A stretch of DNA of 64,000 bases from Lutjanus erythropterus (lineage: Eukaryota > Chordata > Actinopteri > Lutjaniformes > Lutjanidae): positions 7,998,522 through 8,062,521 of the forward strand of contig CM034608.1 of assembly GCA_020091685.1 (NCBI GenBank). Reading direction: 5' to 3'. This document shows positions 1 to 63,449 of the stretch, piece after piece. Under the pieces are notes generated by a model that searched no databases, had not been told where the DNA came from, and saw only the letters and a list, made by a program, of their open reading frames with translations. Within the stretch, counting starts at the first letter, position 1; every line of letters starts with the position of its first letter. The position numbers and the translations under genes are program-made.

Positions 1-1861
1 ATTTCCGCCACACTGATCTTTCTAAAATCATTTCAATTTCCTCTAGCAGCATCAGCATGTTTCTGTTTTTGTGGAATTTGCTGCAATACTCTCCCAGATG
101 CTGACAATTTTATTTCCAAAAAAATGAAGCAAAGCAGGTTTTAGTTGTAAGGCCAGGTGAATATGCTTGTTAAAATGGGGAAAAATGCCTGCCTTTCACA
201 GCACAGGGAACCAAACTAAACTGGAGAAGATAAAGAAAGAAAATAGCTTCAAAGTGACAAACTGTTTGACTGATGGTTTTAAAATGAAAATGAAAAAAGT
301 CCATTTCACATGTCATTTTCTACATACAGGGTTGCTTTGGAGTTGCCTCAACATTTCCTTTTCAAGTTTTCGTCTGAATTTTAATAGTGAGATCTAATGC
401 TGAAACAATAATTATCCGTAACCTGGAAATCTAAAACATTCTATTTTCATATTTAATTCCCAATTTTCATGTAAAAGTTCATCTGTGTTCATTTGTCCAG
501 CTCATGCATTGACTGTTGTGAGTGCAGATGCTGAATTAAACCTTACAGAAGGACAAGTTTTTGGCTTTTTGCTTAATTGCCATCACAGGTGTTTTCATAT
601 GACACTAGAAGGTGTCAAAGGAGAAAAACATGCACTTGGAAATAAATGCTTTCGATTTATTATCATTATTTTACATCCTCACAGTCAAGTCAAGTGTGAG
701 CTGCGGCCCACTGGTGGGCCTTGAATGGTCATGAAAAATAACTAAATAAAACCTTTTTCATTTTCAATTTCATAACTTTGAAATTAGCATAAAAATGTAT
801 GATTAATTTTTTAAAAGTAATCAGAACTAGTAAAACAAAGTGATTAACCAGTTAATCATCACAGCTCTAAGTTTTATTTATGTTACGTTTATATATGTTT
901 ACCAACTTAATTTCTCACTCTCTGACTTATGCAAAGTATCGTTTGTTTTCCTGATAGTTATAGCAAGCATCCAGCAACTAGCTAGCAATGTTAGCAGGAA
1001 GGGCACAGTTACCTTGAACAAATTACATATTTCTCTGTGCTTGAACATTATTAGAAACTTTCGTTGTGATGTAAACACACAACACAACAAAATATATAAC
1101 ATACTAGTGACTTTAGACATTCTAATGCAGAAATGTTACGTATTATAGCTTTAATTGTATTCTTTCTTTACAATGCCACCTCCTGGACTCTTTGAATAAT
1201 TCACACAATGGATACAATTTAAATTTGACTTGGTATTTTATTTTAGAGCTGCAAACATTAATTAAACAATGACTTATTAATTGATTATTCAGTTAATCGC
1301 CAACTATTTTGGTAATCAGTTCATCGGTTTGAGTATTTTTTTTTAAAGAAAAAAGTCAAAATTCTCTTATTTCAGCTTCTTAAATGTAAATGTTTTCTGT
1401 TCTTTTTTTTACTCCTCTATGCAAGTTTGCTGAATGTCTGGGTTTGGACAAAAAAAAAACATCTGAGGACATCATCTTGGGATTTGGGAAACACTGTTGG
1501 GCATTTTCACCATTCTTTGACATTCTAAAACGAACAACTGTTAATTGGTTAATTGAGAAAATAATCAACAGATGAACTGACTGTGAAAATAATCGTTGCA
1601 GCCCTATTTTCTTTAACACTGTCAGTCTTAGACTTCCACAGTTCAGCAGAGCAACACTCAGATTCTGAAGACAGGAGAGGACGCAACTATTAAACTTGAG
1701 GGGGAACAAGAAATACTACAGTCACAGAATCCTCCAGTGCAACATATTTGTGCGCAACACCTTTTGCACCCTCGCACCGCCGAGCTTTGGTTACACCATC
1801 CCCGACAACTTAACACGCTGACAAACACCGAGCCAAAAATACCCGACGGAACCGACCTTAC
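1..1861. other. Non-coding stretch left of the putative first exon
   Basis: AT-rich sequence without recognisable exons. It holds the hAT-like MITE at 1244-1606. If the exon at 1862-1978 is real, this is its first intron. Confidence 0.5.
1244..1606. mobile_element. hAT-like MITE, copy 1
   Basis: The left end TAGAGCTGCAAAC faces an inverted right end (GTTGCAGCCCTA). The interior carries the ATTAATTGATTATTCAGTTAATCG type sequence typical of the common fish GGGCTGCAAC hAT-derived elements. It is non-coding. A second copy lies at about 43150-43442 in a grin1 intron. Confidence 0.65.
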
Positions 1862-1978
1862 CATGAACCCCGGCGCCTCCTGCACGTCTTCAGTGGGGAC
1901 AGTCAGCAGCAGGATGGCAACAAGTCCGAACACCAGCAGCGCGATGGGGACGGCAGGATGAGCGGAGCGCTGAGCCAT
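1862..1978 (-). CDS. Possible first coding exon of an unidentified membrane or secreted protein
   Basis: Thirty-nine codons from ATG to a good donor (ATG|GTAAGG). The reading is MAQRSAHPAVPIALLVFGLV then AILLLTVPTEDVQEAPGFM, so residues 10-27 form a hydrophobic signal or anchor helix. The surrounding 300 bp is GC-richer than the flanks, as for a promoter and first exon. A TATTAAAT box lies about 65-75 bp upstream on the minus strand. Later exons would lie left of the window, since no convincing one is seen in 1-1861. I do not recognise the protein. It would be the tail-side neighbour of grin1, in the same orientation. Confidence 0.4.
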
Positions 1979-2871
1979 GAAGTGAAAGTGAGAAGTGCAG
2001 CTCTGCCTCTGCGCGCTGCTCTCAAACGTGTGCGTTGATTTAATAGCGGCCAACTGAGAGAAGTGGCTGATGGCTTCCCGCTGGCTGGGCGTTATCTCAG
2101 CCCGCCTGTGGTTCACGCTTCACCTGCTGCCTGCCTCCTGTTTTACATTTCACTTGAGCTAGCAGAGCCTGACCTGGATTTATGGAGCTGCCGAGCGCAG
2201 CCAAGTCCTCCTCCATGCGCCTGAAACCTTCCTCCTCCGTCTATGAATGAAAGCAGCTCCAAGGCTACTGGTGCCATGGAGGGAAAAAATGTTTGTATTA
2301 TGCCGCTCATTCACATGCAGTGTTTATGTAGGTTGGAGCTACAGTTTAATCTCCACCTAACCTTATGTAAGAGAGAGAAAGAAAGTCACATGATTCATAT
2401 TTATTCAGGCATGAGTGTGAAGAAAAGGGGTGGCACAGCTGACCATGCACAGGCTGTTTTTTTTTTTTTTTTTTTTTTGGAGTGAAGAGCTTCAGAGTTG
2501 TTTTCCTGCTGTATTTGCATGTGAATGGGTGCAGCTTCAAACCTGACTTGCAAATGTCATCCTCATTTGAATGTCGGAGTAAAGCATGGAAATGAAGTCT
2601 TCACTAAAGGCCTATACTTTCTTTTGTACGTGCACGTTTTTTAAAAGTGTATTTTTGTTGAAATCCTCTTCTGACAGCGTCTAAATTTAGCAGAATATAT
2701 AATGAGGTAATTTGAAGGAGCTTATGAATAATTGCACTTCTTCATGTTGTCACTCAGGTTGCTAATTTTTACTTTTGTGTCCTTAATTAGTTATTGTGAA
2801 AACAAAAAGGGACAAAATCAAAAATAACCAACATGTTTATCCCTTTCTCTATAGGGCTATTTACACAGTTG

Positions 2872-3752
2872 TCCACTGGGTCTTAAAAAGTCTAAAATCC
2901 AATAACTTGAATGTGTTAAATGTAGTTTTGACAGGTCTTAAAAATATATTGGATTAATGAGGTTAAAATGACTTTTTTCAAGTTTTTTATTCTTCCTTTT
3001 TGTCTTGATCACACTGTAACAGCTACAAAGCAAAACCAACATGGAACCAATAAAAACTCATATAACTTGCTGCAGCCTGGTCAGACTTTAAGGAGCACAC
3101 CAGTTAATGTGTAACAAATAATATGATTTTATATGATATTTGAGTTCACCCAGAAACGAAAGGTCAGTCATTATCTACTCACCCTCATGCTGACTGAAGG
3201 TCGGGTTGTTTTTTAGTCTACAAAACACCTCTGGAGTTTCACAGCAAAACAGCACTGCAGAATCTGCCAAACAATGGAAGTGAATGGTGACCAGCTTTCA
3301 GACAGAAAAAATACCCCCCCTCCAAAAAACAAACAAACAACAACAAAAAAACATCTACAGTGAAATAAATTACATCCTTCAAGTCAGCTTGGCATGTTGG
3401 AACTTTAGGTGACTTGGATTACAGTGGTATGGAGGCCTTTTGGTTTTTTTTTTGGTTGTTCTGTCTGTTTGACAACTGGTCACCATTCACTTCCATTGTT
3501 TGGGAGATTCTGCGATCCATTTTCCTGTGAAACTCCAGCAGTGTTTTGTAGACTAAAAACAACCCAACCTTCAGTCAGCATGAGGGTGAGTAGACAATGA
3601 CTGACCTTTCATTTCCGGGTGAACTATCCCTTTAGACTTAAATCAAACATCATATAAAATCATATTATTTGTATTTTTTGCCAGTACAGATGTAAAACAT
3701 TTATAATGGCCTTAAAGAATGTTAAACTGAACCTGAAACCTGCAGAACCCTG
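2872..3752. mobile_element. MITE-like repeat of the 12589-14587 family, interrupted by a fold-back element
   Basis: The left part contains TCTTAAAAAGTCTAAAATCC and the right end is CCTGCAGAACCCTG, matching the ends of the element at 12589-14587. The stretch AAAACCAACATGGAACCAA near 3030 recurs inverted near 13970-14010. The fold-back at 3115-3671 sits inside it, so this copy is the older of the two. Confidence 0.55.
3115..3671. mobile_element. Fold-back MITE with 24-bp near-perfect terminal inverted repeats
   Basis: The ends at 3115-3138 and 3648-3671 are inverted copies of CAAATAATATGATTTTATAT plus four bases, with one mismatch. Arms of nearly 200 bp continue the pairing, with CTCACCCTCATGCTGACTGA on one side and its complement near 3570-3590 on the other. 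The central loop is about 150 bp. The GTTCACCC motif next to the ends is frequent in fish repeats. No coding capacity. Confidence 0.75.
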
Positions 3753-5593
3753 TATTTATCCATCAAGATTGTTTTGGCATGAGTCGATGAGTTTCAGAGA
3801 CATTGGTCGTAGAGATGTTTTCCTTTTCTTGAATATAATGGAACAAGGTGGCACTCGGCAACTACTTTCTTTCTAATATCTTCCAACTGTATCACAGCAT
3901 GGAAGGAAGTGTGCATCTACTCACAGACGAGAGGCCATGAAAGTGCAGGATGTTAACACATCCACCTCACCTGAACTGTTACCTTGAATGTCTTCTTTGT
4001 GGTGTTTGATATCTGTTAGGCCTAATAAATCAGCTAACTGTTGAAACAACAGATATGTAAATGTCTGATGTCTTTCCAATGCTGGCATTCCCATGTCTTT
4101 CACAAATACAGTAAACAAGCAGCTGGGAATGAAAGTGGGCGCGTCTTGACGTCAAATCCAGTTCCTGTGATTAATTGTTGCTAGGAATTAATGAAACGTT
4201 ACATCAGTAAACTGACATGGAAGTGGGCCAAAACATTAGTCATAAAACAATCTCAAGATCTGTTTAATATTGTTCTGTGTGACACAGCTTGCACTCCTCA
4301 TTTGTAACGACCGTAACTGTTCAGACCTTACTGTTGGTTACTCCAGTTATTTAGTATTGCACTTCAATATAGTTGGGAGATTTACAGATATAGAATTTAA
4401 AAAGAAACAAAGTAGCAGAGTCTGAAATATTCTGATTTTTATTCTCTAGTAAAGGCCAAGCTCCAAAAACACTAAATCCTACATTTACCATAACGCAACT
4501 CAGTAGCATTTTTCAGTAGCGCCTCCCTGCCTTTTAAATGTCAACTGTGTCAAGAAGGAAACCCTTGATTTAAGATCTACATACATTGTTTATTCATTGT
4601 GTACAAGCTAGTTATGTTTTATAATGTGACAATGCTGTGGTTAAGATCTAGGTAGGTTGAGGATAAGGTCTGAGATTCCCTTCTAGACATGACCGTAAAT
4701 GTCCAGGTCTTTCAAACTCCACAACTCCAGGCGGTGACACAGGATTGACAGGAATACAAAAACACAGAGACACTGTCAGAGACCATTTGCAAAACAGCCA
4801 TATTGTCATGAAACAGTAGGGTAGATACAGATGTTACTAATGCTCCTTATTAAGGTCCTGTTCCATTTAGTGTAGCAGTGCCTTTCTGATGAGCCATCAT
4901 GCAAAACAGAGGCACTCTGACTCTGATCTGAATGTAACAAGCTGTGTTTTGAGTCAAACAGACAGTTTTAGGAAAGACATTTTGACATGTCACAGCAGGT
5001 GTTTTAGCTGCTTCAGTTTCAGGACCCTGGGACTGTGCATGCTGCTCACTGTCACACTGTTATGGCGTGCTGACAGTGACAGCCAATATCGGAAAATAAC
5101 CAATATAGCTGGACATATCCACTAACACGACTCTACAAGACTCAAGAGCAAGAGTAAGAAGAATCCACAGCTGCTGTTAGGTGGTGAGATATTTCAGGGA
5201 CACTTGAATAGAACGGAGCCATTGTTAATCGTCCACCTGTGCTTTTCCTACTATGACCAGCCAAAATGTCATAACAATACAAAGAGAGATTAATTATTAT
5301 TATTTAAAGGGAGAATTCTGTACTTTTCATGTGGATGTCCATTCAGTGTCGATGGTAAATGTAGTCAACTGAAGCAATAAATTCCTCAGTGTGCACTGTA
5401 AACTGAGTACTTCTGCTGCAAATCTGTTGTTCTTCCTGCATCCAGTGATGTCACAGTGATGTCACAGGTTGTGTGTAAAACTAGACTATATCAGCTTGGA
5501 TTTCTAGGCTCCTTCTCTTGGTAGGGGGCGTTATAAATAAGTATTTTTGAAAACTAACGATTTGGTTACCTCAACCTTTTTTTTTTTGGCATT

Positions 5594-5962
5594 GCTGTGA
5601 GCAGTTTCATGAAGGAACTACTTTCTGTGGTAGAATCTACCAGATCTACTTCTTTCCCTCCACTAGACAGAAAGTAGTTCTTACATGAAACTCCTCACAA
5701 CAAGGTCTGTGGATTATCTTGAGAAACTAGGTCATGATTTCTAGAAAGAGGCACTCCTATTAAGTTTTTCAAATGTATTTTTTGGCCACTTTGCGCACCA
5801 CAAGCTGAGCGCCATCTAGTTCTATTATATTGGAGAGGAGTCCGACATTTCTACGACTGATATCTCCAAAACTCAACAACTTATACCAAAACTATTGAGA
5901 CAGATAAACAGCACTACAGGTAAGAGGAAACATTTTTGATTTCAGGCTGAACTGTCTCTTTA
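5594..5962. mobile_element. Palindromic MITE, copy 1 (left part missing)
   Basis: Opposed arms AACTACTTTCTGTGG and CTAGACAGAAAGTAGTTCTTACATG form a hairpin. The right end GATTTCAGGCTGAACTGTCTCTTTAA matches the end of the fuller copy at 56416-57040. No outer left arm was found, so this copy appears truncated. Confidence 0.65.
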
Positions 5963-6239
5963 ACTAAGGTTTAGCTGTGTGATGGCCAAGGCCACAGAAA
6001 TGGACAGTTAAGGGGTAAAACCATGCACACACTCACCTCACTTCTTTGTTCAGTACACAGGTTAATTTAATTTGCAGTCAACCACACCCCAAACAATTCA
6101 GGTCCACTCTACAGTTTATTTGATTTATAATTTCTTTATTTTTTTTTTATTTTTTACTTTACACTGTTTAAATGGAGTGCACACATTTTCACACTGTAAG
6201 GTTGAATTTAGTAATTTTCTGTTGTATAAATTATTTTTC

Positions 6240-6680
6240 TTTGTCTTTGGCTTGAGTTACCATGCTGGTGGGGGCATTATCATCCTGGACAGGCAAAAGG
6301 TGTGGCCAAGGGGTGGAACCTGCAAAATCCTGTGGCCAGCTCATCAGGCCATACCATCTGCAGCCATGTCAGAGGGGGATTTGAATTTAGTTTTTCCTTT
6401 GTATTTGTTTTAGTTGATATCCATTTTATTTCCGCCTTTTGTGTTAGTTGGTTTGGCCAAGCCAGTATATACATTCCTTCATATTTCATTTTATTTGTTC
6501 AGTTAACACCCTGTTTTGTTGCTGTTATTTTGAGTATAATTATATTTTGTTGACCTCTTTTATATGCCTAGATATTAAGTTCTTGGTTTATATTGGTTTG
6601 CATTTTTTGGGTGAATAAAACCCTCTTTTTCAACAAACTCCTGTTCACCTCATTGCCTCACTGCTTGGTTCCTGACAAGC
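6240..6680 (+). mobile_element. Possible solo LTR, family undetermined
   Basis: A block starting near TGCTGGTGGGGG has an AATAAA in its right part (GAATAAAACCC) followed by a short U5-like tail ending TTCCTGACA. No internal region lies beside it. It looks like an old, isolated fossil. The call rests only on this layout and could be wrong. Confidence 0.25.
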
Positions 6681-9059
6681 TGACTTAACTTAAGAATTTT
6701 GGTTGTTGCTGGCAACTCACTACAAGAACAAGAAAATTCAAAGTATTAAATTGTAAATGCAAAATTGAAATTGCTAATGTGTTAAAAGTAGGGAAAGTAG
6801 AACTTTTTCACTTTTTCGCAGCAGCTATTTTGACATAAAAATGGTATTTCATATCAATATGGCTGCTGTGAAAAAGGCTTATTACTTTTTGTTAATCAAA
6901 CTTTAGTCATAAATCACACTGTGTCTTCCCAGAGGAGGGTCTGTTGTAATCCACAGGACCAATCAGCACTCAAGAGTCCCATTAATCTCTCTGACAGAGT
7001 GTGACAGAGTGTCGGCTGTGATTAGGGCAGAAGGTCAGTGGAGCAGAACAAATGTCTCACCTGACAATATGCTGCGACCCACCTCTGCTGCTACGGAGGT
7101 ATGTCATTAATTAACAATGACAGCCATGATCTAATTAATGATGACACTCGTAATTTAATTAAAGGTTATACTGACTGTGACCGTGACTGTGATGGTGCTG
7201 TGTTCCACTGGGGCTAACCAGGGTAACATTTCAGCTACTAAAAGAGTCATTTTATATTAACCTTTAAATATTTTAAAACTTAGCCTAAAGATATACAAGT
7301 CTGTCCGTTTTAGATCAGCAGCCTGCAGCAAGTATTTTGTTTGCTGATGCAACATGACATTTCCAAAGGTTTAGAGGAAAAACCCCTGATTTGATCATAT
7401 TTGTCAGTTTGTTTTTAAATAACATGGTTCCATATGCCGACAGGACATTAATATAAGCAGATGTTTCAATTAAGTTAGCCACATTAGCTGTATTGTGAAG
7501 CTATATGTAGGTGGTGTGGGTTAAATGCTAATATCAGGATTATGTCAATATGCTGGTTTTTAGCAGGAGATGTTTACTATGTTTACCATGTTAGCTTAGC
7601 ATGTTAGATGCTAACATTTGCTAATAGTCAGTAAACACAAAGTACAGCTGGGCTGATGGGAATTTCATTAAATTAAATGACAAACTATCCAATAGTATTT
7701 GATATGTTTCAGTCTGGACCCAAACAAAACCAGGATACAGTTTGGCAGATTTAACGCTGATACTTAATATACTTACTGTTAAACCACATGCTTGCCTTCA
7801 TGTATGCATAGCATTAACTTCTGTGGATTCGCACAACTATCACTCCAGATGGATGCAGGACATGCAAGGCAGCTATGATGCATAGGGATCTCCATCTTAA
7901 GTACTTGAAAAGTACAGTATAGTCTATTTTTTTCATTTTATGATGCATTAGGTTGGTTTCTTCTAGTTTTTAAAATAATTGTATACAACCAGGGCACCAG
8001 ACAGTCCAAAATACTAATAATCTCACAATTATAATAATACTAATAATCTCATAGAAACAGATTCCTGACATACTATTAGCTGAAAAAAACTTTATCGTGA
8101 ACACACATTCACCAGACACAGAACAACATAATCACCCCAGTTTGCATCCAAGTGATGAAATGTCAGTCCAGAATTCATTCTTGCCCATCAACTCCTGAGA
8201 GAAATATTTAGCTTTTAGCCGCTCAGTAATGTTCACCAGCCTTTTGATTTGGCTCTCTGTTGCTGTCTGCTGGGCAGGACAGGTCACAAACACCTGTCTG
8301 ACCTTGTTTGTTGAAACTTTGCTCACAGTTTTATATAAATACTTGGTAAGAGCAGGAGTCAACCATACAGACGATAAGGAGGTTAAAGAACTGAAACAGT
8401 AAGATGGTAAAGTGACTGAGTTCTCTACAGCAGTGCAGAGTTGAGACTATTGGCCAACTTGCACATTACAGTGTGTCATCTGAATCAGATTTGATATGAA
8501 AAAAATCATCATTTATGTAAGATGACTGAAATTAGCTAAAAAATCTCCATCATGCACTGCTGCTTCACCGCTGGACCGCTGCATGTGAGACCTTCTTTTT
8601 CTCTCAGGCTCTCTTGCTTGTTTTTGATTTTCATTAATGCAAATCAACTGTAATCTCTGCCAGGCGTAAGCCTGCAGGGGATCCTGTCATCAGTGTGTGT
8701 GTGACTGACTGATCCTGTGTCTGCATTCTACTGGAACCATCAGCCTCGATTTTTGGTGCCCATTTATGACTGTATGCTCAGGGACCTCTTGTGATTGTGT
8801 TTTGAAAAACATATAAAACCTATATATCACCTATACACATTGCTGCCTCCTCACTCCTCTCTACCTGCTCTTCTCAAAAGTTATGCAATTTTCAGTTTTA
8901 TATCATCATGAATATAATTTCTTTGATTTTGGTTGGACTGTTGGTTGGACCAAAAAAAAAAAAAGAAATTGTGGATATTTCTGAGTATTCAGTAACATTT
9001 TATAGACTAAAAAAGTACTGATTAAACAAAAAAGGATGCTAAAAAGAGGATACTAGAAG

Positions 9060-9300
9060 ACAATACTCACTCCAGCCACAGCCTGTTCACCCTGGTGGAG
9101 CTGGCAAGAGATACAGAAGTATCTGCTGCAGTATCAACAGACTGAAGAGCAGCTTCTTCCCTCAGACTGCCTACTTCATCCTCAGCACTTTTATTGTTTT
9201 AATCTCTTCAGCCAATCTAATCAATCGACTAAGCGAGAACTACATCAAAATCTCATGATACAACTTTGTTTTATAATGACAAATAAATGTCTTATCTCGT
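9060..9300 (+). mobile_element. LINE (CR1/Rex1-type) 3' end fragment
   Basis: The sequence translates on the plus strand with traces of the HSLFTLVELARDTEVS and RLKSSFFPQTAY type C-terminus seen at the end of CR1/Rex1-group reverse transcriptase ORFs. It ends in an A/T-rich tail (ACAAATAAATGTCTTA). It is 5'-truncated, as is usual for LINE copies. Confidence 0.6.
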
Positions 9301-9384
9301 GATTGTAGGACTTAGTAACTGTTAGTTGCAGGGCTGAAAATAATAAAATCACAGGATTGGTTCGTCTTGGCAATGTCAGTATAT

Positions 9385-9390
9385 TTTATT
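9385..9390 (-). terminator. Candidate polyadenylation signal AATAAA for grin1
   Basis: A minus-strand AATAAA follows TGTA (CTGTAAATAAAATATACTG). Cleavage would be expected about 10-30 nt further on, near 9355-9375. It is the best single candidate in the 2 kb past the stop codon. Alternative sites cannot be excluded. Confidence 0.45.
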
Positions 9391-9525
9391 TACAGTCGTA
9401 TAAACAAGATGATTCAATGCAAGATCTTTACTGGAAAAGGTAAGAAAAACAAGTGATTCTCCCAGATGGGGATTTTGTGTTCGTGTGTGTGCATGTTTGT
9501 CTGTGTGTGTTTTATGCATGCCCAT

Positions 9526-9556
9526 GTTGTGTGTGTGTGTATGTGTGTGTGTGTAA
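9526..9556. repeat. (GT)n microsatellite in the 3' UTR
   Basis: A near-uninterrupted GTGTGT run, read as CA on the transcript. A looser TG-rich stretch precedes it from 9475. Confidence 0.9.
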
Positions 9557-11307
9557 CAATAGATTCAGACATTCTCAGCTGCAGTCGTAATACAAGCGCA
9601 GTGCAATCTCCTCGACTGTATCTACACCGAACCAGACTCTATTTACAGTTCATTCAACTGAAGTGCTCCACACAGCTCGGCTCACTGTACACAGCAACCA
9701 AACAGGCATCCAGAAACTAACCAAAGCACTGATAGGAACACGTAAGCATGCATAGGCCAGAATGATCAGAAGCAAAACTTAGAAACCAAATTCTGTTTTA
9801 GCACTTTGTGTGATCATTTAAAAGTGTTGTTGTACTATTGTTTTTCTAATAAAAAAAAAAAAAAAAAAAAAAAAGCGAAAGTGGTTCTGCTCTAGTTTCT
9901 TGGGTTTTTTTTACAGTTTGGGGGACCCCTCAGCATAAAGTGCTACGCAGTGCCAGACACCGGAGAGGCTGTGATAGTCTTTTTTTCGACAGACAGCAGT
10001 GGTTTCTCAGCTCCAGAAAATGGGAAACGGCCTGTTTTTGCATCTAACCAAGACCTGCACACAAGCTCGCGAGCTGAGCCACGCTTTCAATCCACTCGGG
10101 GGTTCCCTTCGTGCAAAAGTTTCTCCGGCGCTGCGCAGGGGGAGGAAGTTTTGCAAGAAAGGCCCGAGTGCTGGTTGGGTGAAAAACCTGGCCCTTTGAT
10201 GCAACCCCTCGGAGACTGGAAGTGAGAAAGACTGCTGCGACGGGAGAGAGGAAGAGGAAAGAGGGCGTCCCCAGGCGCAAACATGGCTTACGGCTTGAGT
10301 GTCTCGAACATGTTTGGACGTGAAAGCACCAGGCTTACTGAACTGTTTCATTAGAATTCAAATTAATCCGTGAGCTCATATAGTCACCTGCTTATCTGTT
10401 GCTATAAATAGCAGTAAAGCTTTAGAGATTTTCTTTAAGAAGTTCTTACTAGACGTTAAAGACATGCATTTAGCAGATTGGTACAAAGTTAAAGGGGAAA
10501 AGATACAGAATCTGGCATATTAACAATTTCATTATTCAGATGCATAAAGTTCTTATTCGTATACAAGCACACACATGCTTCCATCTTCACTGGTAGACAA
10601 GATCTTCTTCATTAGTGCCATTAGATTAGTGCTTCCAAATGAAAGGAACATCATCTAAAAACCTTTAAAGTGTCGATAAAAACATAGGTAGTTCCTCCAA
10701 TTATTATTAAAAAATACTTGATATCCATTGAAGCTTACAGTACGTCTTGTATTGCAGTACATGTTGTTAAGAAAAACTAGATATTACTATGGTTTCTAAG
10801 CCCTAATTGGAAGTGATATGTTGAGTACAGTACTTGCACCAAAACTAGTTTATCCATTAACCGAGCTAAACCTGGCTTGCTAGAGTTATAGAGCTGGTCA
10901 TTAAATTTGAAATAACATCAAACATGAAGTAAATTTCCATGAGTAAAAGGACAAAAACAAGGTTAAATAAGTCAGCTAATAACATATAGAAGGAAAAGAT
11001 CGTATATGTGAGTCAGATGGGTTCTTCTGTGCATGCTCAGGGACCCTACAAACATCTAAAAACCAGGTAATCCTGGCTATTTTTTTTTTTTAAAAAAGGT
11101 GCAAGTTCAGTGTTTTTCAGCCACTTCTTCTTCTCCTCCATCTTCTTCTTCTTCAGGTTTCCTCAGAAGCTCCGTCGGCAGGCGGTGAAAATGACGGCTT
11201 CGAAGGGAACGAAGAGATGGGTCCTCTCCGCTCCGCTCCCTCCCATCGTCTCGTTTCCTCTCTCCTCGGGGAGCATTCGTCGGCGTCTCCCTCTCCCTCT
11301 CTCTGTT

Positions 11308-63449
<52,142 letters not shown>

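Larger units (their letters stand above)
1979..9369. other. Intergenic region between grin1 3' end and the putative neighbour
   Basis: About 7.4 kb with no supported gene. It holds poly-T (2458-2478), a repeat block with a nested fold-back (2872-3752), the palindromic MITE at 5594-5962, a possible solo LTR (6240-6680) and a LINE 3' fragment (9060-9300). Short ORFs here have no coding character. Confidence 0.6.
9370..11307 (-). other. grin1: Probable grin1 3' UTR
   Basis: About 1.9 kb runs from the TAA to the only AATAAA I noticed downstream on the minus strand. It holds poly-T runs, a GT microsatellite at 9526-9556 and a GC-rich block at about 9940-10330 that stands out from its AT-rich surroundings. 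The extent is inferred, since no transcript is available. Confidence 0.5.

Noticed and set aside
8132-8362. 76-codon minus-strand ORF in the intergenic gap
   Set aside because: Soluble-looking composition but no known motif, no splice sites and no neighbouring exons; treated as chance.
9466-9720. 84-codon ORF rich in Val/Cys near the GT repeat
   Set aside because: Translation of a (GT)n microsatellite.
9841-9885. AATAAA next to a poly-A run on the plus strand
   Set aside because: It is on the strand opposite grin1 and adjoins a genomic A-run; more likely a retroposed tail or simple repeat than a gene end.
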